A DNA stretch of 11,035 nucleotides from Gemmatimonadota bacterium (GTDB taxonomy: Bacteria; Gemmatimonadota; Gemmatimonadetes; JACCXV01; JAHWKZ01). The notes under the pieces are model-generated. The model had not been told where the DNA came from, made no database searches, and saw only the letters and a program-made list of their open reading frames with translations. The position numbers were made by a program, and so were the translations under genes. Positions 1-6,635 of the stretch are shown here, one piece after another (positions within the stretch are counted from its first letter, which is position 1; every line of letters begins with the position of its first letter). Where the stretch lies: the NCBI GenBank assembly GCA_030641505.1, contig DAOWHI010000156.1, forward strand, positions 1 to 11,035, read 5' to 3'.

Positions 1-1063
1 AATCGAAGCCGGCGGGGGTTCCCCACGCCTCGACGACAACGAAAAAGTGGCCCGCACGGATCGCATCTTCGATCGCGGCTGCACGCTCGGCAACAGTCGT
101 CCGTACACCGGCGGCGATGAAGACGACGTTGGTCACCCACGGTATCATCCGCTCATACGAGTCACCACGGTCGCCGTCGGAGAAGCTCCACGGAATGGAG
201 TTCTCGTGGGCGTCGGAGGCACCGAAGCCAAACACGATGCGGTCGGCGAGCAGTCGATCCCACTTGTCGAGCGCGACCTCGTTGGAGCGAAAAATCGCCA
301 GGTACGCGAGATCGGGATGGGCGGGTGTTTGACGCAAGAGAAACGGCATCAGTTGGAGAAGCGCGCCCAACCGCGATAACCGCTGCGCACGTCGATGCTT
401 GGGTGCGAAGGTGGCATGTGGATTGACGATCTCGATCGCGTCTGGCCCGGCGGCTTCGATTTGTGAGAGGAGAACGTCCTCGGTGTGCGATAAGAGGACG
501 ACCGCGCCGTAGTTGCGGAAATCGTCAGCTGCCGCGAAGCCGCCAGCGTCGTAGAACGAACGGCGTTCCTCGCGCGTGCCCGGCGGTAGCGAGTCAAGTC
601 CTATCGGCATGAGTGCGTTCTCAGCACCAGGGTATAGCAGCGTGCCGCACGACAGCTGGCTCGCGATGACGCGCCCGTTGACGAGCACCGGTTGGTCGTC
701 GGCACTCAAGGACAATGCCTCGGCGATCGAATCCGCGCGCACGAGATAGCGATCGTGCTCGGTCAAAAACGCCGCATCGACGTTTGACTGGCAGAGCGCG
801 GCTCGGAATCGAATCCGGCATGGCTCGTTTGGCCGCTCGGCCGCGTCCTGGGGGTTCTTGTCACAGGCATCGTGTGAGAACACCGAGTGGACGTGCAGTA
901 TAGCTCGAACCGGCGTCCACTCACGTCGCGCGCCGAACTCGGCCGCGCCGGGCAGTGAGTCGGGCCAGACTGGGGCACCGTCGCGGCCGCCTGTTGCCGG
1001 TCTGCAAGCGCCGATCGCTAGCAGAACGAGGACCACGCGATAGTGATGGGTGGGCAGCGACAT
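1..1063 (-). CDS. PHP-domain metallohydrolase lipoprotein (CehA/McbA-like), 3' end beyond window
   Basis: The minus strand is open from an ATG at 1063 to the left edge (354 codons, no stop), so the C-terminus is missing. The N-terminus is a lipoprotein signal: a short hydrophobic run ending in IGAC, with the lipidated Cys at residue 20. PHP metal-binding motifs follow in order: HVHS (His57, His59) then SHD (His64, Asp65), TEHD (residues 101-104), LLSHTED (His193), EIVNPH (211-216) and GASDAH (Asp284, His286). Near the edge, an AIRAGHFFVV segment resembles the end of CehA/McbA-type PHP enzymes. These are metal-dependent phosphoesterases or hydrolases. Substrate cannot be read from sequence, and a lipid-anchored protein would act outside the cytoplasm. 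It is transcribed divergently from the fabL-like gene across 66 bp. The start is set by the signal peptide, and the ribosome site before it is weak. Fold assignment is firm, function is open. Confidence 0.88.
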   Translation of the reverse strand, partial: MSLPTHHYRVVLVLLAIGACRPATGGRDGAPVWPDSLPGAAEFGARREWTPVRAILHVHSVFSHDACDKNPQDAAERPNEPCRIRFRAALCQSNVDAAFLTEHDRYLVRADSIAEALSLSADDQPVLVNGRVIASQLSCGTLLYPGAENALMPIGLDSLPPGTREERRSFYDAGGFAAADDFRNYGAVVLLSHTEDVLLSQIEAAGPDAIEIVNPHATFAPKHRRAQRLSRLGALLQLMPFLLRQTPAHPDLAYLAIFRSNEVALDKWDRLLADRIVFGFGASDAHENSIPWSFSDGDRGDSYERMIPWVTNVVFIAAGVRTTVAERAAAIEDAIRAGHFFVVVEAWGTPAGFD

Positions 1064-1081
1064 GTCTCTAAAGTAGATAGC

Positions 1082-1110
1082 TTGTCGTTTCGCAACACGG
1101 AACCGATCAT
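1082..1110 (+). promoter_or_regulatory. Possible promoter of the fabL-trmB gene set
   Basis: In the 66-bp divergent gap, TTGTCG (1082-1087) and GATCAT (1105-1110) are separated by 17 bp and each matches the sigma-70 consensus at 4 of 6 positions. A start near 1117 would leave a short leader carrying the GGAGG at 1120-1124. This is a weak match chosen partly for its position. Confidence 0.25.
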
Positions 1111-1129
1111 CGAGCAAACGGAGGTGCGC

Positions 1130-1915
1130 GTGGCGGATTGGACGTTGATCCTGGGATCGTCGAGCGGTTTCGGCGAGGCGGCCGCACGCGCTTTCGCCAC
1201 CGCGGGCTACAACATATTTGGCATCCACCTGGATCGAAAGTCGACGCTGCCGCATGTCGAGGAGGTTCTCGGGCAACTTCGGGCGACTGGCCGAGATGTC
1301 GAGTTCTTCAATATCAATGCTGCACAGTCCGCCAAACGAGACGACGTCGTCCAGCACATCGAGCAGCGGCTCGAGGCATCCGGCGAGACGGTGCGGGTTC
1401 TGCTGCACTCGCTCGCGTTCGGCACGCTCAAGCCATTCATCGGGTCCAACGGCAAGGGAGGTCTCAGCCAGAAGGAGCTCGAGATGACCCTCGACGTGAT
1501 GGCGAACTCGCTGCTGTACTGGGTTCAGGCGCTCGTCGATCGAGGCCTGATGGGCGATGGCGGGCGGGTGTTCTCGATGACATCCACCGGCGACACCCAT
1601 GCCTTGCACTCGTATGGCGCGGTGTCGGCTGCCAAGGCCGCACTCGAAGCACATACCCGGCAGCTGGCGTTCGAGCTGGCCGCGGCTGGGATCACGGTGA
1701 ATGCGATCCGCGCTGGGGTCACCGACACGCCGGCTTTGAGGAAGATCCCGGGTAGCGAAGAGATGGTATTGTCGGCTGCCCAGCGGAATCCTCACAAGCG
1801 ATTGACGACCCCCGAGGACGTGGCCCAGGCGCTGGTCGCTCTGGCGCGACCGGAGACGTACTGGATTACCGGTAACGTGATCGGCGTGGATGGTGGTGAA
1901 GAGATTGCGGGGTAA
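1130..1915 (+). CDS. fabL: Enoyl-ACP reductase, FabL-like SDR
   Basis: This is a 261-residue short-chain dehydrogenase/reductase. The nucleotide-binding turn is GSSSGFG (residues 9-15). The active-site Tyr162 and Lys169 have a Tyr-x6-Lys spacing, as in enoyl-ACP reductases, rather than the Tyr-x3-Lys of ordinary SDRs. The stretch after it (KAALEAHTR, then ITVNAIRAGVTDT) and the ending (GNVIGVDGG) resemble Bacillus FabL, and the length fits. The expected role is the last, NAD(P)H-dependent step of fatty-acid elongation in the cytosol. I chose GTG 1130 because GGAGG lies at 1120-1124, 5 nt upstream, and the protein then starts directly on the Rossmann strand. An in-frame ATG at 1043 would add 29 unlike residues and overlap the divergent gene's start. 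trmB follows 11 nt downstream. A different enoyl or ketoacyl reductase is the main alternative. Confidence 0.82.
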   Translation: MADWTLILGSSSGFGEAAARAFATAGYNIFGIHLDRKSTLPHVEEVLGQLRATGRDVEFFNINAAQSAKRDDVVQHIEQRLEASGETVRVLLHSLAFGTLKPFIGSNGKGGLSQKELEMTLDVMANSLLYWVQALVDRGLMGDGGRVFSMTSTGDTHALHSYGAVSAAKAALEAHTRQLAFELAAAGITVNAIRAGVTDTPALRKIPGSEEMVLSAAQRNPHKRLTTPEDVAQALVALARPETYWITGNVIGVDGGEEIAG

Positions 1916-1926
1916 GGTCGAGTGAC

Positions 1927-2913
1927 GTGTCACACGTTGTCCTTCAAACAAGCTCGCCACTTCACGAACTAATCGATGAGCTCGAGCCGTTCGTCGTTCG
2001 TGAGGCGGACACTGTTTGGCGGCTCCGCGATGCCTATCTAAGTAGCGGCGGCCAACACGCGCTAGCCGAATGTCTGGTGGTCATCGCGGGGCGGCCGCGC
2101 AGATTCTTTCTTCACCTTGCGCAGCGCACGCATGACGGCGCGGTCGTTGTCCGGCCGTATGCATCCCCACCGCTAGATCCGCTGCCTTCGGTCAAGCGCA
2201 TGATCGCCCTGCTCGCAGAGGCCATGGAGCGTGCACACCCTGACGTGGAGATCGCTCACTCGACAATTCGCGAGGCATTCTCAGATCGGTATCGGTACCA
2301 GCCCGATCCGCAGCAGATCGGTTGGGATCCCCTGCTCCCGCTTGACGCCCTGGCCGGCCGGATCGATTGGGAGGCGATCTATGGTCGTCAGGGTGAGGTC
2401 GAGATCGAGATCGGTTCTGGGAAGGGAGGCTTTCTGATCGCCGCTGCCGCTCAACGACCGGAAGCCAACTTTCTGTCGATCGAGCGGGCCCGGCCGTACG
2501 CCGTGCACCTGCGCGACCGGGTCACTCGTCATGATCTCAGAAACGTGCGCATCGTGCGCGCCGACGCCGGGCCCTTTCTTGCCGAGCGAGTCGTGCCCGG
2601 CTCGGTGCGGGCACTTCATATCTATTTCCCCGACCCGTGGCCAAAGAAGCGACATCGAAAGCGACGGCTGATTAGCTCGGGTTTTGTGGCGGCAGCGGCT
2701 CAAGCTATCGAGCCCGGGGGCGAAATCCGTTTTGTCACCGATCATGCCAAGTACTTCGCGGCCGCAACGGCCACGTTCGAGGCCAATTCTGACCTCGCGG
2801 CTGCACCCGTGCCGGAAGCTGAAATGAGCGATCTCACCAATTATGAACGGAAATACCGCGCCGAGGGAAGGACGATCCACCGCGCGCGATACCGGCGGGT
2901 TACCCCAACGTGA
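1927..2913 (+). CDS. trmB: tRNA (guanine46-N7)-methyltransferase TrmB with N-terminal extension
   Basis: TrmB transfers a methyl group from S-adenosylmethionine to N7 of G46 in the tRNA variable loop. The catalytic domain occupies roughly residues 155-328. It has the SAM loop EIGSGKG (161-167), an acidic strand end in FLSIERA, the signature IYFPDPWPKKRHRKRR (232-247) with the family's DPW and a basic run, and the C-terminal TNYERKYRAEG motif. At 328 residues it is far longer than typical bacterial TrmB (about 210-240). The excess is an N-terminal region of about 150 residues that I do not recognise. It is not a start error: the GTG at 1927 lies 11 nt after the previous stop and no other gene fills the space. 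The stop overlaps the next start by 4 nt (GTGA), implying coupled translation. Confidence 0.93.
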   Translation: MSHVVLQTSSPLHELIDELEPFVVREADTVWRLRDAYLSSGGQHALAECLVVIAGRPRRFFLHLAQRTHDGAVVVRPYASPPLDPLPSVKRMIALLAEAMERAHPDVEIAHSTIREAFSDRYRYQPDPQQIGWDPLLPLDALAGRIDWEAIYGRQGEVEIEIGSGKGGFLIAAAAQRPEANFLSIERARPYAVHLRDRVTRHDLRNVRIVRADAGPFLAERVVPGSVRALHIYFPDPWPKKRHRKRRLISSGFVAAAAQAIEPGGEIRFVTDHAKYFAAATATFEANSDLAAAPVPEAEMSDLTNYERKYRAEGRTIHRARYRRVTPT

Positions 2914-3824
2914 TCCTGGTCACCGGCGCCACCGGTTTCGTCGGTGCTGAGATCCTGCGCCGGGCGAGTGCTCGTGGATGGCGGGTGAGAGGCCTTTCAC
3001 GGCGACCAGAGCGGGCCGAGGAGTTGGGGCGGTTGCCGCACGTCGAGCTCTTTCGAGGCGACGTTGGTGACCCCGACGACCTCGATGAGGCGTTGGAAGG
3101 CGTCAAGGCGGTGATTCATTTGGTGGGCATCATCGTCGCGACGCGCGACCAGTCGTTCGAGCGCGCCCACGTTGTGGGAACCAAGACGTTGCTGGAAGCG
3201 ACCGCGCGCTCCGGGGTACGGCGGTACGTCCACATGAGCGCGTTGGGTGTGGAAGGAGGGCGCGGTTTGTCCGAGTACTACCGGACCAAGTGGGCTGCTG
3301 AAGAAGCGGTGCGTGCGAGCGACGTCGAGGCAACGGTATTCCGCCCATCGATCATCTTTGGGCCGGGCGACGATTTCGTGAATCAATTGGCACGCGTGAT
3401 TCGTTTGAGCCCAGTGGTGCCGCTTCCCGGCGGCGGCATCACTCGTTTCCAGCCGATCTGGGTGGGCGATGTAGCGGAGTGTTTTCTGCAAGCGGCCTGT
3501 ATGGGGAGCACGCCAGAAAGAATCTATGAGGTTGGGGGTCCGCAAATCGTGTCGCTACGAGAAATCGTGATCCAGCTGGCGGATGCGATGGGCCGGCGGC
3601 GGAAGACGGTGGCCGTCCCGATCGGACCCCTCCGGGTGGGTGCGGCGATCGCCGAGCGGGTTCTCCCGCGGTCGCCTCTGACACGCGACCAGTTGGCGAT
3701 GTTGGCCCGCGACAACACCGCCGACCCAGAGTCCGTGGCAAGACTCTTGCACGACTTCGAGATCGAACACGCTGGGCTGAGGGACAAGATGCCCGGCTGG
3801 CTCATAGCTCGGAGTGCGCGATGA
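2910..3824 (+). CDS. NDUFA9-like NAD(P)-binding protein (atypical SDR)
   Basis: This 304-residue protein has a Rossmann fold of the extended/atypical SDR type. The N-terminus is the dinucleotide-binding strand and turn GATGFVG (residues 6-12). VIHLVGII (68-75) precedes a GTKTLLEA helix, VHMSALG carries the Ser110 position, and Tyr123 and Lys127 form YxxxK. RPSIIFGPGD (145-154) is followed by a substrate-side domain. The VGII, VHMSALG and FGPGD blocks resemble the complex I NDUFA9 subunit family and related NAD-dependent epimerase/dehydratase proteins. In bacteria such proteins are often not part of complex I, and no nuo gene is visible here, so function is unassigned. Its GTG start overlaps the trmB stop (GTGA), and its TGA overlaps the next ATG (ATGA), so it sits in the middle of a translationally coupled trio. 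Confidence 0.85.
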   Translation: MILVTGATGFVGAEILRRASARGWRVRGLSRRPERAEELGRLPHVELFRGDVGDPDDLDEALEGVKAVIHLVGIIVATRDQSFERAHVVGTKTLLEATARSGVRRYVHMSALGVEGGRGLSEYYRTKWAAEEAVRASDVEATVFRPSIIFGPGDDFVNQLARVIRLSPVVPLPGGGITRFQPIWVGDVAECFLQAACMGSTPERIYEVGGPQIVSLREIVIQLADAMGRRRKTVAVPIGPLRVGAAIAERVLPRSPLTRDQLAMLARDNTADPESVARLLHDFEIEHAGLRDKMPGWLIARSAR

Positions 3825-4129
3825 ATCACCAAGTGGTCTGCAACTTCGCCATCCTGTCACCCGATCAGCGCGGTCGCTATCACGCATTGCGCGATAAGCT
3901 CCGTCGGTCGCATCACGAGATGGCCGAACTCGACAACGGCTACAGCTTCGCTTTCCCCAGACATCTATTGGTCGACCTCGCCGAGTTCACGTCGCTCGAG
4001 GGGCTTTGTTGCCCGTTCGTGTCGTTTGCGATCGATGTCCCGGCCCGGGAAAACTGCGTGTGGCTCCATCTGGTGGGCCCTGATGGGGCCAAGACCGTGA
4101 TCGAGGCCGAGCTCTTCGCCGCAGGGTAG
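3821..4129 (+). CDS. Small conserved-type protein with CCPF motif, function unknown
   Basis: This is a 102-residue soluble protein with no signal peptide or membrane segment. Visible features are Cys7 near the N-terminus, an LRDKLRRS basic helix (23-30), an LDNGYSFAFP strand (37-46), and the block LEGLCCPFVSF with adjacent Cys63-Cys64. It ends in VWLHLVGPDGAKTVIEAEL. The layout (strand, helix, then a CCPF motif followed by a WL.L.GP.GAK tail) recalls uncharacterised bacterial proteins of about 100 residues that I know only as hypothetical. The vicinal cysteines could bind a thiophilic metal or act in redox, but that is inference. The ATG overlaps the previous gene's stop by 4 nt, so it is co-translated with the NDUFA9-like protein. 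An inverted repeat follows 11 nt after its stop. Confidence 0.75.
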   Translation: MNHQVVCNFAILSPDQRGRYHALRDKLRRSHHEMAELDNGYSFAFPRHLLVDLAEFTSLEGLCCPFVSFAIDVPARENCVWLHLVGPDGAKTVIEAELFAAG

Positions 4130-4140
4130 AACCGCTGGTT

Positions 4141-4158
4141 CGCCAACCTCGGTTGGCG
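4141..4158 (+). repeat. Perfect inverted repeat (hairpin) between the trmB set and the M28 peptidase
   Basis: CGCCAACC and GGTTGGCG are perfect inverted arms around TC. As RNA this would be a 7-bp GC-rich stem with a CUCG tetraloop. It lies 11 nt after the stop of the CCPF gene and 18 nt before the peptidase ATG. The downstream sequence is A/T-rich (cttcatattta) but has no real T-tract. It could be a weak terminator for the upstream genes, an operator, or a leader hairpin for the peptidase mRNA. Confidence 0.55.
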
Positions 4159-4176
4159 CCTTCATATTTACAAATC

Positions 4177-6042
4177 ATGGTGCTCGATCGGCGTCTCAGA
4201 ATCGCCGTACTGGCGATCGTGCTCGGTACGTTCAGAGCCGGCGTCGCGGAGGGTCAGTTGGCCGGCGCGGCGGGCAGCTCGGGTGGGATCGCTGGGGTCG
4301 GTTCACCACTCCTTGCCGCCACCGAGCTCGAACAGCACGTGACCCATCTGGCCGCCGACGCGCTGGCTGGCCGGCGGGCTGGCACCGCGGGGGCCGAACG
4401 AGCCGCGCGCTACGTGGTTGCCGCCTTTCAGTCGTCGGGCCTCGAGCCGCCGTCGAGCTACCCGACTTATCTGCAGATGTTCGAGTTTCCGGTCGGCGTC
4501 GAGTTGGGTCGCGAGAACCGACTCGTTCTCCAACACGGCGATCTCAGAGCGATGGTGTTCGACCCGGGACGCGATTTTCTACCGTTGGCGGGCTCGATCG
4601 CCGATCGCGTCGTGCAACCGGTGGTGTTTGCCGGCTACGGCATCAGCGCCCCCGACCTCGGTTACGACGACTATGCCGATCTGGACGTGAGTGGCAAGAT
4701 CGTCCTGGTGTTGCGATTCAGCCCCGAGGGCGACGACCCGGGTGGCCGCTTCGGGCGTTTTCTCTCAGAGCGATACAAGGCACTGATCGCACGCGAGCAG
4801 GGCGCCCGCGCGATCCTGTTTGTGAGCGGGCCCGCGACCGAAGAGATCGACCGCCTGATTCCATTCAGGATCGACGAGAAGCCTCAGGGGATAGGTATCG
4901 TGGCGATGTCGGTCACGCAGGGGGTAGGCCGCCGGATCGTGGCCGTCGGTGGTGGCGACTTGGCCGAATGGCAGCACGCGATCGACGAATCTCGGCAGCC
5001 GCACAGCCAGTTGATAACGAACGCCGTGCTCAACCTGCGGGCAGACCTGAAGCCGCGGACGCGAAGGACCCACAACGTGATCGGGGTGATTCCGGGACGT
5101 GATCCGAAGTTGGCGCACGAGGCGGTGGTGATCGGCGCTCACTACGACGGTCTCGGGATCGGTGGCGCCGGATCATTGGACCCGGTTCCGGGCGAGATCC
5201 ACAATGGGGCAGACGACAATGCGAGCGGTGTTGCGGCGCTGCTCGAACTGGCTCAGTTCTTTGCCTACCCGACCAACCGGCCACCACGATCGCTGGTGTT
5301 TATCGCGTTTGGCGCTGAAGAGGAAGGCATGCTTGGCTCGGCGAACTACGTCGCACGACCGGTGGTTCCGCTGGAAAACTCGGTAGCTATGATAAACCTC
5401 GACATGATCGGTCGGTTGGAAGACGAGCTCATCGTCTACGGCGTCGGGTCATCGGCCGGGTGGCTCAAACTGATTGAGCAGGCGAACGCGAACGTCGGAC
5501 TGAACCTCAAGCTCATGTCCGAAGGGTATGGGCCCTCGGACCACGCCGCATTCTATCTCCGACAGGTCCCTGTCCTGGCGATGTTCACCGGCGTCCACGA
5601 TGACTACCACCGCGCGAGCGACGACATCGAGCGGTTGAATATGGACGGCATACGCCACATCTCGGCGTTTAGTCTCGAGCTGATCCGAGATCTTGCCGAG
5701 GGTTCCGACCGACCGGTTTTCGACCCACGCGAGTTTGAGCCGCAACAGATCGCCCCCCCGGTCGATGTACCGGTAGCGGTGCGGTTGGGGGCGGTTCCCT
5801 CACCCGCCGGCCCAACCGAACCGGTTATCGTCGACCACGTGCTGGAGGGATCAGCCGCCGACCTGGCAGGGGTTCAAGCCGGAGACCGGATCGTCAGGCT
5901 CGGGCAGCGGTCGATCGCTTCCGTGTATGATTACGTCGTGGCGTTACGCGAACTGTCATCGATGGGCGAGCACAGCATGATCGTCGAGCGGAACGGCGAG
6001 CGGCTGAGGATTGTCGTCGACCCATTGGCGGGTCGACCGTGA
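4177..6042 (+). CDS. Secreted M28 family metallopeptidase with PA and PDZ domains
   Basis: This is a 621-residue exported zinc peptidase. After a signal peptide (basic start, hydrophobic core LRIAVLAIVLG), a PA domain lies at about residues 140-300 (VVFAGYGISAP onward). The M28 catalytic domain follows with its two-metal site: His322 in GAHYD, bridging Asp346 in ADDNASG, catalytic Glu381 and ligand Glu382 in AEEEG, Asp409 in NLDMIG and His478 in DDYHRASD. All ligands are present, so it should be active, probably as an aminopeptidase or exopeptidase outside the cytoplasm. A PDZ domain (about 533-620, with EGSAADLAGVQAGDRIV) ends the protein. I chose ATG 4177; an in-frame TTG at 4153 lies in the hairpin arm and would disturb the signal peptide. 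No Shine-Dalgarno is visible before 4177. Its stop overlaps the next start by 4 nt. Confidence 0.92.
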   Translation: MVLDRRLRIAVLAIVLGTFRAGVAEGQLAGAAGSSGGIAGVGSPLLAATELEQHVTHLAADALAGRRAGTAGAERAARYVVAAFQSSGLEPPSSYPTYLQMFEFPVGVELGRENRLVLQHGDLRAMVFDPGRDFLPLAGSIADRVVQPVVFAGYGISAPDLGYDDYADLDVSGKIVLVLRFSPEGDDPGGRFGRFLSERYKALIAREQGARAILFVSGPATEEIDRLIPFRIDEKPQGIGIVAMSVTQGVGRRIVAVGGGDLAEWQHAIDESRQPHSQLITNAVLNLRADLKPRTRRTHNVIGVIPGRDPKLAHEAVVIGAHYDGLGIGGAGSLDPVPGEIHNGADDNASGVAALLELAQFFAYPTNRPPRSLVFIAFGAEEEGMLGSANYVARPVVPLENSVAMINLDMIGRLEDELIVYGVGSSAGWLKLIEQANANVGLNLKLMSEGYGPSDHAAFYLRQVPVLAMFTGVHDDYHRASDDIERLNMDGIRHISAFSLELIRDLAEGSDRPVFDPREFEPQQIAPPVDVPVAVRLGAVPSPAGPTEPVIVDHVLEGSAADLAGVQAGDRIVRLGQRSIASVYDYVVALRELSSMGEHSMIVERNGERLRIVVDPLAGRP

Positions 6043-6515
6043 TCGCCCGCCTCGTCGTCGTGCTCACGGCTGGCGCGCTAACGGCTTGCGCGATCACTCG
6101 GGGCCCGGACGTCTCAGGTGAGGCCCGCGGGTCCACGAAGGCTGCGATCGCCGAGGTCCTGAGCACGCAGGTCGAGGCGTGGAACCGTGGCGATCTGGAA
6201 GCGTTCATGGAGGGTTACTGGAACAGCCCCGACCTCGTGTTTACCTCCGGTGGGCGTGTTCAGCGTGGATGGCAGACCACTCTCGATCGGTACCGCACGG
6301 CGTACGGTGAGCGAACGGATACGATGGGACGGTTGACGTTCACTGATCTCGAAGTCCATGAGCTGGAGCGCGAGAGCGCGTGGGCGCTCGGGCGCTGGCG
6401 GCTGGACACCGACGCCGGGCTGCGCGGCGGGATTTTCTCACTCGTTTTTCGTCGCATCGACGGTCATTGGCTGATCGTCCACGATCACACTACCGAGTCG
6501 ACCCCAGAGTCCTAG
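6039..6515 (+). CDS. SnoaL-like/DUF4440-type lipoprotein
   Basis: This is a 158-residue exported protein. The N-terminus is a lipoprotein signal with lipobox LTAC and the modified Cys at residue 17. The rest resembles an NTF2-like fold of the SnoaL/DUF4440 group: a helix with VEAWNRGDLEAFMEGYW (about 45-61), SPDLVFTSGG, a GWQTTLDRYRTAYG helix, and the strands ALGRWRLD, FSLVFRRIDGHWLIVHDHTTE. Such domains bind small ligands or support other enzymes, and no catalytic claim is possible here. The GTG start overlaps the peptidase stop (GTGA), so the two products are made together and both leave the cytoplasm. It may be a partner of the peptidase, but that is inferred from position alone. Confidence 0.8.
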   Translation: MIARLVVVLTAGALTACAITRGPDVSGEARGSTKAAIAEVLSTQVEAWNRGDLEAFMEGYWNSPDLVFTSGGRVQRGWQTTLDRYRTAYGERTDTMGRLTFTDLEVHELERESAWALGRWRLDTDAGLRGGIFSLVFRRIDGHWLIVHDHTTESTPES

Positions 6516-6558
6516 CCCGGCTACATTCCCTCTCCAGCGCTCGCAGCGACCGCTCCTT

Positions 6559-6573
6559 TGAGACTCGGTCTCA
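6559..6573. repeat. Perfect palindrome TGAGAC-TCG-GTCTCA
   Basis: Two 6-bp arms flank a 3-nt centre, 43 nt after the lipoprotein stop. A wider pair, CCAGCG (6534-6539) and CGCTGG (6575-6580), encloses it, so the region could fold as a nested hairpin. No T-tract follows, which makes a classic intrinsic terminator unlikely. It could help end the upstream transcript or be a regulator site upstream of the suf promoter. Confidence 0.4.
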
Positions 6574-6581
6574 TCGCTGGA

Positions 6582-6596
6582 CGAGAATCATTCTCA
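6582..6596 (+). promoter_or_regulatory. Fur-family box candidate upstream of the suf regulator
   Basis: GAGAAT-C-ATTCTC is a perfect 6-1-6 palindrome (6583-6595). Taken as a 7-1-7 element it matches the Fur core TGATAAT-N-ATTATCA at 11 of 14 arm positions. It lies just upstream of the -35 hexamer and directly abuts the IscR-like site. Fur senses ferrous iron, and control of suf genes by Fur-family proteins is established in several bacteria. No Fur gene is in the window, so binding is inferred; a PerR- or Zur-type regulator is possible. Confidence 0.55.
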
Positions 6597-6621
6597 AAAC
6601 TTGACTAAAATACTCCGGAAT
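6597..6621 (+). promoter_or_regulatory. Type 1 IscR-like operator
   Basis: This site matches the E. coli type 1 IscR consensus, as I recall it (left half ATASYYGACT, centre RWWWY, right half AGTCRRSTAT), at 21 of 25 positions. Mismatches are at 6598, 6613, 6616 and 6619; GACT and the A/T-rich centre are intact. It covers the -35 and most of the spacer of the promoter below, so a bound regulator would block RNA polymerase. Type 1 sites are read by cluster-loaded IscR, which fits autorepression by the Rrf2 protein encoded 15 nt downstream. Confidence 0.68.
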
Positions 6622-6629
6622 GGTACTCT
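6601..6629 (+). promoter_or_regulatory. Sigma-70-type promoter of the suf operon, predicted leaderless
   Basis: TTGACT (-35, 6601-6606, 5 of 6) and TACTCT (-10, 6624-6629, 4 of 6) are 17 bp apart. A start 7 nt after the -10 falls on position 6636, the A of the regulator's ATG, so the message would have no leader. That agrees with the absence of any Shine-Dalgarno before 6636. A competing -10, TAAAAT at 6606-6611, lacks a good -35. Confidence 0.55.
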
Positions 6630-6635
6630 GACCGC

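Noticed and set aside
1067..1102. A minus-strand promoter for the PHP gene (TATCTA at 1079-1074)
   Set aside because: The -10-like hexamer is acceptable, but the best-spaced -35 (TTCCGT) matches poorly, so I do not list it.
1043..1129. An upstream ATG (1043) as the start of the fabL-like gene
   Set aside because: It would overlap the divergent PHP gene's start and add residues unlike the SDR N-terminus. GTG 1130 has GGAGG 5 nt upstream and begins on the Rossmann strand.
2281..2880. A 199-codon open frame on the minus strand within trmB
   Set aside because: It mirrors the GC-rich codon pattern of trmB, has no recognisable domain, and trmB itself has clear family motifs.
4153..4176. A TTG (4153) start for the M28 peptidase
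   Set aside because: It lies inside the right arm of the hairpin, is a rare start, and adds residues ahead of a signal peptide that begins well at ATG 4177.
6534..6580. An intrinsic terminator after the lipoprotein gene
   Set aside because: Nested inverted repeats exist, but no T-tract follows either stem, so only the inner palindrome is listed, as a repeat.
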